A stretch of DNA of 64,000 bases, taken from contig CM077006.1 of NCBI GenBank assembly GCA_039090855.1, forward strand, positions 49,609,336-49,673,335, written 5' to 3'. The DNA comes from Macrothele yani (Eukaryota > Arthropoda > Arachnida > Araneae > Macrothelidae). Below the pieces are notes generated by a model that saw nothing but the letters and a program-made list of their open reading frames with translations, made no database searches and was not told the DNA's origin. The position numbers and the translations under genes are program-made. Of this stretch, positions 1-10,572 are shown one piece after another (positions within the stretch are counted from its first letter, which is position 1; the number at the start of each line of letters is the position of its first letter).

Positions 1-158
1 TCCGGGTTCGAATCCCGGTGAGGCATGGATGTTGTGTTTGTCTTACGGCACTAGTTCTCTCCCTTCCCTGGAACCAGTGACCCTAAATTAGGGACGGGCG
101 ACTGCTTATAGCCCATTGAGTTGCTCACGGTGGTCGTTAAACCTCCAATAAAAAAAAA
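1..158 (+). mobile_element. SINE1 (tRNA-derived), cut by window edge
   Basis: The copy begins inside the Pol III B box (GGTTCGAATCC) and runs through the family body to an A-rich tail after CGTTAAACCTCCAAT. The body has a palindrome around CCCTAAATTAGGG and the stretch GACTGCTTATAGCCCATTGA. About 18 copies occur in this window on both strands. The full copy at 55682-55899 defines the family: A box near GGCGCAGTGGTCTAAG, B box, a ~120-bp body and a poly(A) tail. Confidence 0.85.
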
Positions 159-1177
159 GCACAGCAGCAGACAATAAAAGTATTACATGCACCTATATAT
201 GTTTATTTTAAGCAATCAATTTCAATTCTCAAAACAAGGAATTCAATCAAAGAGTGAATCAATATTTTCAATATTTTTCGTTCACATAAAAAATATCGCC
301 AGCGTTTCTTCGTGCATTTCTGAGATCAAATTTTCATTACACATTCCGACTTTGAGCTTGTACTTCAAGCGCGCTTTGTTCTTCAACTTATTTCGGAGAA
401 AAAGGAAACGCTAAAATCGAAAGACGTGTGTAAAGAATGTGGATGAATTAGAAACGATGCACTTAAGAACAAAGCTGCAAAAATGCGCTAACAAAAGTGA
501 CGACCCGTTCTTTAATATAACATCAAGCAATATGATCACAAGAAAAATAACAGAGGAGGAAGGAAAAGTGAAAAGTCTCTGAAGACAACAGATAGCAATG
601 AAAGAGGAAGAATGAAATTCTTTACAAAAGTCGTTGCCAAAGTTACTGATGGAATATCAGAGCGGGAAGCGATATACACCCGCATTGTTGCCATCAATAC
701 TTTAGAAAGTTCCTTTGGAAATTCGCATGCTCTCATAATGACGCTGAATATCTAACTATTCGAAGAACCGCTGGTCGTCTTGACTACGGTATATGTTTTT
801 ATTATTTTTTTCTCTCTCTCTTTAATGCGGAGTTCTAGAAATGCAAGAATCAGCTTCACGTTTCTTGTCGTCAAGGTGAGAAGATTCCCCGTCATTAATT
901 CGCAATAGCAGCTGCCTCAAGCGATCTCTATCTGGCAAGGGAATAAACAACGTGCTTCAACGGGCCTTTAACTAAAGTGAATTGCGGAACCAAATTTGTA
1001 GCCTCCTCATCATCCTTCGTAGTATATATATCCTGCGCTGAAATTACCGTGAAGTATTACAATCCTTTAAAAATGAATCCATTGTTTAAAATTAGTATAG
1101 GCCTACTTCGTCACCTGTAAGCTGCTGTTTATCACTTGCTTCATGTATGCACTCAAACATCAGCTCATAAGCAAGAT
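159..1177. other. No recognisable gene
   Basis: AT-rich sequence between two SINE1 copies. A short plus-strand frame around 575-745 starts MKFFTKVVAKVTDGIS but has no family I recognise. The minus-strand frame over the same bases is a low-complexity shadow. I see no repeats or RNA genes. Confidence 0.5.
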
Positions 1178-1412
1178 GCCGCCCCTGTGGAGCAGTGGTC
1201 TAAGCGCTGGCTTATGACCATTCGTCCGTGAAGGAGTCCGGGTTCGAATCCCGGTGAGGCATGGATGTTGTGTTTGTCTTATGGCACTGGCTCTCTGCCT
1301 TCCCTGTAATGTGTGACGCTAAATTTGGGACGGGGGACTGCTTATAGCCCACTGAGTTGCTCACGGTGACGTCGTTAAACATTCACTCAAAAAAAATAAT
1401 AATAATAATAAG
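1178..1412 (+). mobile_element. SINE1, full length
   Basis: A box (AGCAGTGGTCTAAGCGCTGG), B box (GGGTTCGAATCCCGG), family body and a tail of A followed by (AAT)n. It lies directly beside the degraded hAT-like region that starts at about 1413. Confidence 0.85.
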
Positions 1413-3515
1413 TAGGGTAGATATTTTATTGCGGGGAAAAAACGAAAAAATTCACTGGGCAGTCGCCGAGTAAAGCTCGAAATACCTTATATGTCCTCAA
1501 ATATTCGGCTTCCAGGCTTTTCCCCCACGGTTTGGATATGAAAGATGCGTTGTCTGTCACAAAAGCGGTTATATTCGCAAAAGGTATTTCATACTTGTTA
1601 ACGCACTGAAGTATTATTGCCTCGCTGACTGCTTTGAATTTTACGGATTCCAAAGTAATGCACCTGAGGTAGATTGCATTCAAACAGGTTACAGCATTAC
1701 AGCTTCCAACATTGTTTTCAGCTGATGGAATAGCAAGAATATTCTAAATCTACCTCTCTTCAGAATCAGTTGTTTCGTCTTCTACGATGATTACACCGGA
1801 TACTGATTTAAAAAACTCTTTTCCCTGTTGCTTGTGAATATCATATAACCGGAAAATAATGTCGTTTTTTGGAAAAGAAGAGAAACACTATTTGTAACAG
1901 AATAAATGTATTTCTTAATCAATTATATAATCGCCACCATTATCGATCACACTTGCAAATCGTGAAACCAAACTTTCAATGCCGTCTTTATAAAAAGACG
2001 TTGGCTGTGATGCAAAGAAGTCCGGGAGCCCCGTTTTGACATCATCAATATTGTAGAAAAAAATTCCATTAAGGACGTGCTGCAGAGATCTGAACAAATG
2101 GTAATCAGATGGTGCAATGTCAGGGGAATAAGGGGGTTGGGGCAGAACTTCCCAGCCAAAATCGCTGATCGTCTGCTGGGTTCGTCTCGCCGTGTGAGGT
2201 CTCGCGTTGGCATGCTGGAGGATGACGCCTTTTCTGTTGACCAGTACTGGATGTTTTACAGCAAGATCTTGCTCAAAACGGTCCAGTTGTTGACAATAGC
2301 GGTCTACCGTTTCGGTCTGTCCGGGTTCCAAGAGCTCAAAGTGAGCTGTGCCAGCGGTAATCCACCAAACAGAGCAAACCCTTTTTGGGGTGCAGGCATG
2401 GTTTTGGCGTAGAAACTGGTGTCTGACCTGGAGAAAGCCACTAGTTTCTGCATTTGTTGTTTACGTAAAGAACCCACTTTTCATCTCCAGTGACAATTCG
2501 GTGAAGAAATAGCTCTTTTTCCCGTCGGCTGAGCAAAGAGTTGCAGATGATGGAACGCTGGGCTTTGTTGTCAGGTGAAAATTAGTGTGGGACCCAAACT
2601 CCTTGTCTACAGACTTTCCCTATCTGTTGCAGGTGCTCTTGAACAGTAGACTATGATGCATTAAGATGTTGGAATAATTCATCAATGGTTTGATGAGGAT
2701 CTATCTCAACGGCTGCATGCAGCAGGTCACTGTCCAGCTCCATGGACCTTCCTGCACGAGGGTCATCAGAGAGGTCTAAATATCTTGACCGGAATTGGGC
2801 AAACCAACGTTGGCACTTGCAGACATTTAACGCATTCCGCTAAACAGCGCAAATGTTATTGGTGGCCAGGTTTGCATTGTTCCCCTTGTAAAATTCATAC
2901 AGCATACAATGACGAACATGGCTCTCCTCGGGTTTTATGTCACTCATTTTGTTCTGCAAATCTTTAAGATACAAAAACAGTTACATAAGTTAAAGGCGAA
3001 TAGTTCATTCACTTGCACATACACTTACTTTACGCTGAACGTACATGAACATCTTACAACTGCTCGCCAAATTTAGTCCCCCAAATATATTTTCGGCAGA
3101 TAAAATTTCCGCATCCAATTTGCATTTGAAATAGCACCAATATCTTTCAACATATTTTCCAAGTAATTTTTTTAATATAGGGTTATCCAGTTTGGAAAGT
3201 GGGATGTAGCTGCACAAAAGGCACCAGTTAATTTCGAAAGTTCAGTTGAGCGATGCTGTTCTTGTTTAATTCTTTTCTCAGTTAATTCATCAATACATTT
3301 CTGCAATATTTTCGGTTGACTCTTCGTCCACACCTTATTTTTCATGCAGCTTGTTTGCTAAATGCTTTTCGCAACTGTCCTTTCTTGAAAAATCTCCTGG
3401 TATGTTGCGATACGAACAGAACAATAGTTTTTTGTTCACATGAAGCGTTCCGTTGCTGTACTGCTTGTACCTTTCAGATGCGCTCATTTTATTGACGTGG
3501 CTCATTCTCAAAATT
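1413..3515 (-). pseudogene. hAT-like / BED-finger transposase pseudogene, split by mariner
   Basis: Read on the minus strand, 3515 to about 2990 gives a BED-finger-like segment (SERYKQYSNG, then LFCSYR and CEKHLANKLHEK). Next comes a stretch ending in IPLSKLDNPILKKLLGKY, which resembles the hAT-derived CGGBP1-like proteins. The frame is then interrupted by a mariner element at about 1890-2990. It resumes at about 1880-1426 with VEDETTDSEER and ITAFVTDNASFISK, matching the catalytic DETTD and (S/T)DxAS motifs of that family. Several stops and frameshifts are present, so it is dead. The downstream end runs into a SINE1 A-tail and the upstream end abuts an ARM repeat. The family call rests on motif recognition only. 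Confidence 0.6.
1890..2990 (-). mobile_element. mariner (DD34D) element 1, degenerate, nested in hAT
   Basis: The transposase remnant runs from 2947 (MSDIKPEESHVRHCMLYEF, an HTH_48-like N-terminus) to the stop at 1915. Motifs in order are GRSMELD, DPHQTIDELF, IVTGDEKWVLY (first catalytic Asp present), ILQHANARPHTA and PPYSPDIAPSDYHLF (third Asp present). In the second motif the usual HDNARPH has Ala (GCC) for Asp, so one catalytic residue is lost. Several stops and shifts also interrupt the frame. Terminal inverted repeats are too eroded to place, so the outer borders are approximate. The flanking hAT motifs resume in order on either side, which shows insertion into that gene. Confidence 0.8.
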
Positions 3516-4120
3516 AAACAAGTTAGTAAAATCATGCAATGCATTGATTATGATACGCTTTCCAACATACCAGAAATCATTATTCAAGTTATTACTCAAG
3601 TTATGAGGATAATGGCTGTGGAATAAATCTCGCTCCTATGTCCTGACCTTTGACCCCATTTTGATGATATTCAACAGAACCGGTTAAGTATATTTCCGGA
3701 ACAACATGATAGCGTTTTATCTCAATCGAAGCATTTTTACGTAAGCTATGTTGCATAAGGGCAATGGAACGGATCCCGATCCTATGTCCTGACCTTTGAC
3801 CCCATTTCGCCCATTGTCAACAGGGTTCGTCCTCATGTAGTCCCCTACCACATACTAAAATTTCATTGAAATCCAAATATTTTTACGGAAGTTATGACGC
3901 ATAAAAGCAATGGAATGGATTCCGCTCCTATGTCCGGACCTTTGACCCCATTTCGTCCATTTTCAACAGGGTTTGTCCCCAGGTGGTCTCCTACCACATA
4001 ATAAAATTTCATCCAAATCAAACCATTTTTACGCACGTTATCGTGCGGACGGACGGACGGACGGACGCACAAAGCTGGAGCATATACGCTTCTTCAACCT
4101 ACGGTTGGAAAGCGTAAAAA
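3516..4120 (-). repeat. ARM repeat copy 1 (3 internal units)
   Basis: A modular repeat. One end holds a hairpin (TACGCTTTCCAACC, then GTA, then GGTTGAAGAAGCGTA) next to an oligo(A/T) run. The other end holds GGTATGTTGGAAAGCGTA followed by the palindrome CAATGCATTG and ACTAACTTGTTT. In between are ~140-bp units, each containing TGACCTTTGACCCCATTT. Here three units occur. A (GACG)n-like run lies near 4053-4070. No long coding frame is conserved; the short frames across the units are by-products of the repeat. Confidence 0.8.
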
Positions 4121-4303
4121 ACTATATCTAGACTTTATAAACTAAATACTAACACGAAAGCACCAAAAATTTTAAGCTAAGTGTATGTAGCTCAAACACG
4201 TTTTCTGTATGCTGTTTTTCCCAGTTAAAACTACTAATATAAATAATAAAAAAAATTATGATAGAAATTAGGCAAAAATAGGAAAAATAATCTGAAATTC
4301 GTG

Positions 4304-4378
4304 GATATATCTGATGCTCGCGAAATGTCAGATATTTTATATCAATGAAGGATCTGATATTCGCGAAATATCAGATCC
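4304..4378. repeat. Two related hairpins
   Basis: At 4350-4378 the sequence has perfect 12-bp arms (GGATCTGATATT / AATATCAGATCC) around a CGCGA loop. Just upstream, at about 4308-4338, an imperfect relative (ATATCTGAT ... ATGTCAGATAT) has the same CTCGCGAAA loop core. The two look like a diverged tandem duplication about 45 bp apart. Confidence 0.75.
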
Positions 4379-4524
4379 TGCATTCATACAATATCCCTAA
4401 CTTTTTGTGATAAGTGTATTTTACTATACACGTCCTCCGTGATTTTTGAGATACAAGTACATAATATAGTGAAAAGTAAGGATGGGTAAAATCCTTCTTT
4501 CACTCTATTATGCAATTGTAATAC

Positions 4525-4573
4525 GCAGATAAGCGCGCTAAGTTTAAGGCTTAAACTTAGCGCACTTATCTGC
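4525..4573. repeat. Long hairpin, 24-bp arms
   Basis: A near-perfect inverted repeat: 24-bp arms around a single central G with one mismatch. The arms begin and end GCAGATAAG / CTTATCTGC and the centre is AAGTTTAAG-G-CTTAAACTT. No oligo-T terminator or coding context suggests a specific function. Confidence 0.85.
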
Positions 4574-4857
4574 CACAAGAATAGGAAGCTTTAAGCGATT
4601 TCAATGTTAATGGAAAGAAAGAAAATCAGTAGTATTTTGATTCAATCAGAATGACATGGAAGCATACTAGTTAGTTGAGAAAAGCTACCAACTCTCCAAT
4701 AGTTGATAGCTGCTAAAAAAAAAATTTAATGTTGTATGGTGTGGCATATCTTAAATGAAATACAAAATATTTCAAGCTCTTTAATATTTATTCTTAGCTT
4801 TCAGTTTTGGATACAAATTTTTCTTAATAATAATAATAATAGCACTCCACTAATGGT

Positions 4858-5945
4858 AAGTAAACCAGATGATAAAATAGAAAAATCGTTTACGGAAGAC
4901 CAGATTCGAAATGGAAGCAAAGGAATCTCCATGGGGCTCATCCAAACCGGTTAGACAGGACGGAAGTTGACAAGAAAGTCCCAAACCACTGGTTGAAGCG
5001 AGGAATATTACATGGAGAGGCTATTCGGTTTATGAGATTTGTTCAAGACAAAGTGATTGAATCCGAAAATTATAGAGAATACATTTTAAAGGAGGATCTG
5101 CAAAATGACAAATGTAGAACATGTGGTATGTGCAGTGAGACAATTGAACACATCTGAGGAGGATGCACTGCGCTAGCAAACGTTGATTATATGCAGCGAC
5201 ATAATAATTTTGCTAAGATGTGAGCATGCGCTCTACCCATTATTTAGGTCATCAAAAATCCCTATATATTGCGTGTCGACCTACCCTGATGCCATTAGGT
5301 GGGTGACCTGATGATGATCACTAGTGTGATCGAAAGATCTAGTGTTTTTATCTATCATATGTTTCAACTTGTAAATACCGTTTTTAATTTGATTAAATGT
5401 AGAAGTGGTCTTCATCATTTCGTCAAAGGTGGTTGATGAACAAGTTGCATATCGTGTTATGTATGACGAATGTCTACTTCCATATGAATATCAATAATTA
5501 GCGCACGATACAGAACTATCAGTGTCATAAGTACCATAGTATTAATATCAACCCACTGAGGTACTAGATAATAAACAATACAAATTATATTGGGACCGTG
5601 AGATTAAAACAGACGTAGCCATCTCTGCCAATCGTACAGACACGACACGTACTATATGACAAAAGACAGAAGGAAGCAGTCATTGTCAATATATCGGTAC
5701 CATTGGACCGTAATATTCAGAATACCTAAGCAACAAAACTCAACAAATATGTGGAACTGGCTGCAGAGATTAAACAGATTTGGAAGCTGAAAACAGTTCA
5801 CATACGTCCATTGATTATCTCTGCAACTGGTATAATTCCTCGGACTCTTATAAACTCAGCTTGATTCTTTAAGTCCACAACACCTAAGGCCCAAAATCAA
5901 AGAAGCAATAATTCTCGATACGTGCCACATCGTACGACGAATTTT
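4858..5945 (+). pseudogene. Non-LTR retrotransposon C-terminus (zinc knuckle plus nuclease-like end)
   Basis: The translated remnant runs WLKRGILHGEAIRFM, then VIESENYREYIL, then a CX2C...HX4C knuckle (DKCRTCG...ETIEHI*GGC), then LANVDYMQRHNNFAK. It resumes at about 5426 with VAYRVMYDECLLPYEYQ and YKLYWDREIKTDVAI, then RPD-like and NISVPLDRNIQN motifs, then AAEIKQIWKL and IISATGIIPRTL. This order is familiar from the C-terminal ends of certain non-LTR retrotransposon polyproteins, possibly a restriction-like endonuclease. I cannot assign a clade. Multiple stops and frameshifts make it a fossil. About 210 bp at 5216-5425 (containing GATGATGATCACTAGTGTGATCG) is foreign to the reading frame. Confidence 0.6.
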
Positions 5946-5967
5946 AAACTATGAGTTGTCATGTACT

Positions 5968-6115
5968 ACAGAGGTGAAAACATGTGTCAAGACGACAATT
6001 CTTCAGCGAGATATTCTGTCCGGGTAGCTCAGTTGGAAGAGCGACTTACTCTGGAGTGAGGGGACTCGAGTTTGATTCCCGTCGCAGACAAACTTGGTTT
6101 TCACAATGGCGCCCG
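5968..6115 (+). mobile_element. SINE2 (tRNA-like head with 5' leader)
   Basis: A leader (TACTACAGAGGTGAAAACAT, then GTGTCAAGACGACAA) precedes a tRNA-like block. The block has A box TAGCTCAGTTGGAAGAGCG, hairpin CTTACTCTGGAGTGAG and B box GTTTGATTCC, then continues into ACAAACTTGGTTTTCACAATGG. Related copies lie at 6420, 9420, 10803, 23940, 24285, 47290, 47565, 54080 and 63235. The anticodon-like loop is only 6 nt and the acceptor ends do not pair here, so this is not a functional tRNA gene. Confidence 0.7.
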
Positions 6116-6181
6116 ATAGTGGAAAATGCATCTACTGACCGTTGGGTTCTTCAAAAAAATGTGTGATGTTTATTCCATACA

Positions 6182-6402
6182 TTTTTTTTATTTTTGAGTG
6201 GAGAATCAACGACCACCGTGAGCAACTCAATGGGCTATAAGCAGTCACCAGTCCCTAATTTAGGGCCACTGGTTCCAGGGAAGGAGAAATCCAGTGCCGT
6301 AAGGCAAACACAACATCCATGCCTCACCGGGATTCGAACCCGGACCTCTTTCGGACGAATGATCAGAAGACATCGCTTAGACCACTGCGCCACATACATT
6401 GT
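6182..6402 (-). mobile_element. SINE1, full length
   Basis: Oligo(T) then the complement of CGTTAAAC, the body (CCACCGTGAGCAACTC) and the B box (GGGATTCGAACCCGG), ending at the A-box complement GACCACTGCGCCAC... It sits about 70 bp downstream of a SINE2 copy, in the opposite orientation. Confidence 0.85.
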
Positions 6403-6419
6403 TTGGAAATAATAAAAAA

Positions 6420-6545
6420 ATCCTACTTCGCTTCAAGGACCCCCCCCCAAAAAATGAGAGGGAGATAATGTGACGTGCTACAGAGGTGAAAACATGTGTC
6501 AAGATGACAAATCTGCAGAGACACATTGTGTCCGCGTAGCCGTAG
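6420..6545 (+). mobile_element. SINE2, truncated
   Basis: CTTCGCTTCAA, an oligo(C)/oligo(A) tract, GAGAGGGAGATAATGTGACG, the family leader, then the first bases of the tRNA-like block (GTGTCCGCGTAGCCGTAG), where it breaks off. The same longer leader recurs in reverse at 47405-47460, showing that SINE2 extends upstream of the tRNA head. Confidence 0.55.
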
Positions 6546-6927
6546 ACCATCGCACAGGTTTTTGACGTCACTGGCGGTGGATCGTCGCAGGCCCTGAGAG
6601 AGATAGCCTGGGGACATCGGAGCATATTTCCGAGGGTCACGATCGTTGTTTTAGAATTTCTGTATTACAGTGAAAAATTGCATCACAAATGTAACATATC
6701 GCTGCAAATGCTTTATGTATTTACGATGTTGCAGCTCCCATTTTTTAAATTTGAAAATCAATTTGTGGATTCCGTATGTTTTTTTTTCTTTTTTTTTTCA
6801 GTCAATAACTTTAGTAACAGGAATGAACGACCGTGGGAGAATGTTTTCAAAGACTACGTCATTATTTTTAGCTGTTATAAAAAATATCTGAACTAATTGT
6901 AATGAAAACTATATATATATATATATT
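6546..6927. other. No recognisable gene
   Basis: AT-rich sequence with a T-rich run near 6778-6800 and an (AT)n run near 6910-6926 just before the RTE fragment. No domain is visible. Confidence 0.45.
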
Positions 6928-8545
6928 ATGGCTCTGATAAAAGAAGATGGTTCTGTAACAAGAAATAGAGGTGAAATTTTGACAAGAGTGAAAGATTTCT
7001 ACTCAAAACTATATGAAAGAGATGATACATGTACTCCAGAAATTACGAAAGGTACCGGCACCAGAGTTCTTCCAGTCCTCCCAGCAGAAGTTGCACATGC
7101 AATCAAGAACATGAAACGGGGAAAAGCTCCAGGAGAAGATGGAATTACCGTAGACATCATACAAGAAGCAAGTGGAGAACTTGAAACAGTACTTGCCCAA
7201 GTTTTCACTTGATGACTTAATGAAGGAAAGATTTCTGAGGATCGGAACAATGCTTCAACGATCCTGCTACATAAAAAAGGTAACATTGAGGATCTCAAGA
7301 ACTACAGACCTATCAGCCTCCTATCAGTGGTTTATAAAATCTTCAGTAAAGTTCTTTCACATCGCTTGAAGGTAACACTAGACATGGCTCAACCGAGAGA
7401 AAAAGTTGGATTCAGAACTGGCTACAGCACTATAGATCATATCCACGTACCGAGCGAACTAATTGAAAGAGCGAGGGAATATGAACTTCCATTATGCATG
7501 GCTTTTATCGATTATGAAAACGCCTTTGATTCGGTGAAACCATCAGCAGTTACAGTGGCTTTGAAGTCCTACGGTATTGAAGATGCATACATTAATATTG
7601 TTAATAACATCTATGAAAATGCAAGTGCAAAGATTCCGCTATTTGAGAATACAGCACCCATAAAAATTGGAAAGGGAGTAAGACAGTGTGACACTATACC
7701 TCCCAAACTCTTTAATGCCACATTGGAAAATGTCTTTCAATCACTGAACTGGGAAAACAAAGGAATAAAGATTAATGGAGATTATCTTACTCACCTTCGT
7801 TTTGCTGATGACGTAGTCATTTTTGCAACTACCCCATCACAGCTGCAGAGTATGATCCAGGAACTTGCTGACAAGAGTAAAGAAGTTGGATTAAAAATGA
7901 ACTTTCAGAAGACAAAAGTAATGTACAATGCTTTTACGAAAAATGAAGATCTATCGATTGATGAGGAAAAGCTGGAGATAACCAATACCTACATTTATCT
8001 TGGACAGCAGATATGAAGTGAGGGTCACATTGATGAAGAAATTAGTCGGCGTATAAAACTTGGATGGAGAGCTTTTGGAAGAAACAGTATAATTTTCAAG
8101 AGCAATACGTCATTATGTCTTAAACGAAAAGTGTTTGATCAATGCATCCTTCCAGTGCTTACATATGGTGCGGAGAGGTTGACCTTAGCTAAAAGAGACA
8201 TACAAAGACTGCAGTCAACTCAAAGCAGCATGAAGAGATGCATGCTTGGTGTAATCAGGACAGATAAGAAGAGGAACTCGTGGATCAGAAAAATGACAAG
8301 AGTGGAAGACATCATGATCAGAGTAAAATCCCTGAAATGGCAATGGGCTTGACATATTGCCAGAAGGACAGACCACCGATGGATAGCCGAAATTTTAGAC
8401 TGGATTCCAAGGGACAGGAAAAAACCCAGAAGAAGACCGCATGTGAGATGGGTGGATGAAATTCGAAAGTATGCGGGAGTAACATGAAGGAGACTGACCG
8501 TTGTGGAAGAGGCTTGGAGAGACCTTCGTCCAGCAGTGGATTGAT
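6928..8545 (+). pseudogene. RTE-like LINE reverse transcriptase, copy 1, 5'-truncated
   Basis: Reverse transcriptase motifs appear in order: KAPGEDGI (about 7120), NYRPISLL (about 7305), AFIDYENAFDSV (about 7500), GVRQCD (about 7675), LRFADDVVIFA (about 7795, catalytic FADD intact), GLKMNFQKTKVMYN and YLGQQI. A C-terminal tail follows (HIARRTDHRWIAEILDW, RPHVRWVDEIRKYAGVT, WRDLRPAVD). The apurinic endonuclease domain is absent, so the copy is 5'-truncated. A frameshift near 7210 and stops near 8014, 8350 and 8485 inactivate it. The tail wording and end (CAGTGGATTGATAATGG) are typical of the RTE group. A second copy lies on the other strand at 39063-40845. Confidence 0.8.
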
Positions 8546-8652
8546 AATGGTTGACGATGCTGATGAGATATATTAATCCGCCAGAAGATAAATATGAATA
8601 AAGAAGTGTACACTATTACCATAAAGGCGGTAGGCATGTAGAAAAATAGTTC

Positions 8653-8880
8653 ACTTTTTTTTTTTTTTTTGACTGAAGGTTTAACGACCACCGTGAACAA
8701 CTTAATGGGCTATAAGTAGTTAGACGTCCCTAATTTAGGGTCACTGGTTCCAGGGAAGGGAGAGAACCAGTGCCGCAAGGCAAACACAACATCCATACCT
8801 CACCGAGATTCGAACCCGGACCCTTCTCGGACGAATAGTCATAAGCCATCGCTTAGACTACTGCGCCACCGGGGGGCGGC
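8653..8880 (-). mobile_element. SINE1, full length
   Basis: T15-like tail, body and B box (GAGATTCGAACCCGG), ending at GCGCCACCGGGGGGCGGC. It lies about 150 bp upstream (plus coordinates) of the THAP exon donor. Confidence 0.85.
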
Positions 8881-9028
8881 TATTTCACTTTTAAAGTAGA
8901 CCTCAACAATATCAATTTGCTAAAATGTTTTTTTTTCAAATGCTTGACCAAATTAATAAACTAAGATCCTGTGTTATTAATTAAGGTCTTGTATTCAAAT
9001 TCAATGAAAAAATGTTCTATCTACATAC

Positions 9029-9181
9029 CTTACAGTGTGGTGTAATTGTGAAGTTATCCCATTTAACGGTGCTAATCCACTTAGAACACAAATCTTGGTC
9101 TTTTGGAAATCCATACACACGAACTATGGGTCCTGTTGTATAATTTCCATGGCAGCAAGGAACACAACACGGATGTGACAT
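9029..9181 (-). CDS. THAP zinc-finger first coding exon (candidate host gene)
   Basis: On the minus strand an ATG at 9181 opens a 51-codon frame. It begins MSHPCCVPCCHGNYTTGP, continues RVYGFPKDQDLCSKW and WDNFTITPHCK, and then meets AAG|GTATGT at 9029/9028, a canonical 5' splice donor. The C-x(2-4)-C start, the FPKD block and the conserved Trp about 35 residues in are those of a THAP DNA-binding domain. The final Cys and His (usually in VCSxHF) would sit in the next exon, which I cannot find in the adjoining ~400 bp. The frame is clean to the junction, unlike the transposon debris around it. It could be a host THAP gene or a THAP-carrying transposon; the exon structure favours the former without proving it. 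Confidence 0.5.
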
Positions 9182-9419
9182 AATCAAATAGCTATCTCAT
9201 TCAATTACCGGTATATAAAAACTGTAATTAAAATGTTAGTTGAAGCAAACCCCAGGAAAAGAACGCTATTAATTTCACGCAAGCATGGACAACCATAAAA
9301 ATCAGAAGGCAAACGGTTAAGCGTAACGTGGTAATGCAGACACGGACTGTTTGATCAATAGATCCACCAGGTGTGACGTCACTGAAAATGATGTCACGAC
9401 TTGATAGGCCTTCAAGATC
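9182..9419. other. Unassigned; would hold the 5' side of the THAP exon
   Basis: No clear upstream exon or promoter element could be recognised. CAT-boxed AT-rich sequence. Confidence 0.3.
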
Positions 9420-9510
9420 TCGGAGGTAACCGCGTAGCTCAGGTGGGACAGAGACTTACTCCGAAGTGAGGGGACACGGTTCCGATGCCGTCGCGGACAA
9501 ACTTGTGTTT
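9420..9510 (+). mobile_element. SINE2-like tRNA block, alternative leader
   Basis: Box A GCGTAGCTCAGGTGGGACAG, hairpin CTTACTCCGAAGTGAG, a degenerate B box (GGTTCCGATGCC) and ACAAACTTGTGTTTTCACA. The upstream sequence (GTGTGACGTCACTGAAAATG) differs from the leader seen at 5968. Confidence 0.6.
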
Positions 9511-9701
9511 TCACAGAGTGACTATGTCTTTACTTGACTTATGTCCGTACTAACAAGTGGACCATGCGACAGATGCCATAGCTGTAGATGAGAAAATTAA
9601 ATAAAATACAATAACAATGCGTTATTGTTTTGTTCTCTACTTTGATTGCGAACGAGCGCCCCATTCGACCCACTAGCCTTCCGCCACAAAGCACCGTGTT
9701 T

Positions 9702-9931
9702 TTGTTTTTGTTTTTTTTATTGGAGGTTTAACCGACCACCGTGAGCAACTCGGTAAGTTATAAGCAGTCGCCCGTCCCTAATTTAGGACCACTAGCTCCA
9801 GGGAAGGGAGAGAGCCAGTGCCGTAAGACAAACACAACATCCATGCTTCAACGGGATTCGAACACGGACCCGTCTAGGACGAATGATCAGAAGCCATCGC
9901 TTAGGTCGCTGCGCCACCGTGGCTCCGCCCC
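9702..9931 (-). mobile_element. SINE1, full length
   Basis: TTTTTATTGGAGGTTTAACC tail, body, B box (GGGATTCGAACACGG) and A-box complement ending GCGCCACCGTGGC. Standard family structure with scattered substitutions. Confidence 0.85.
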
Positions 9932-10572
9932 TGCCCTCAAGTATTGTGATCATTGGTTTTCTATTACAGGAATTATGGTAATTTGAAAGTGTTCAGTTAC
10001 TTCCCGAAAGACCGAACATCATGCTACGTGCAGTCGCTCAGATTACTCGTTTTCTGTAATTCCGATCCTCAGTCGAAAGTTAAATAATGCTCGACAAAGA
10101 GGCATGCTTGATTTAACATTTTAAAAGGGCCGAAGTACCTGAACTACATAATGCCCAAACTTTTCTGCACTTTCAAGCAGAAATGTTTACAAAGCAGCCG
10201 TGTTTTACGAAAACTACGCCAAAACGATTTCATTCCCCATTCATCTCAGCGGTACGGTCCATAAACCTGTTATTCGTGAGAAGATATCCCCTCTAGTCTT
10301 ATATTCTCTGCTCCATGACGGGGAAGGGATAGTCCCTCTGACATGGACATCATGCTACTGGGCAGAAACAAGTGACTAAAACATCTTCTCTCCCCCTTTT
10401 GTAGGTTCAACGCCATTGTTATAGCCCCTTTAGTAAGAAATATGTCAGAAAGGATTAGTGTTAATCATCCCCATAAATCACCATTTTCTTTGAACAAAAA
10501 AACTAAGGGAAAAGAAACATTTTCTGATGCGCAGGTTCACTTGTTGCAGTCTCTTTTAAGACAGCGAATATA
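9932..10572. other. No recognisable gene
   Basis: Unique-looking sequence between a SINE1 and mariner 2. No domain, repeat or RNA gene recognised. Confidence 0.4.

Larger units (their letters stand above)
4121..4857. other. AT-rich spacer with hairpin cluster
   Basis: I see no coding sequence. It contains the three hairpins listed separately and an (AAT)n run near 4827-4841. Confidence 0.5.

Noticed and set aside
3863..4072. ORFs with MLLRQNFSMLFRRYTEPV- or YHILKFHRNRTIF-type peptides (also 41230, 61775, 62023, 62466)
   Set aside because: Translations of ARM repeat units on either strand. They change frame between copies and end at unit borders.
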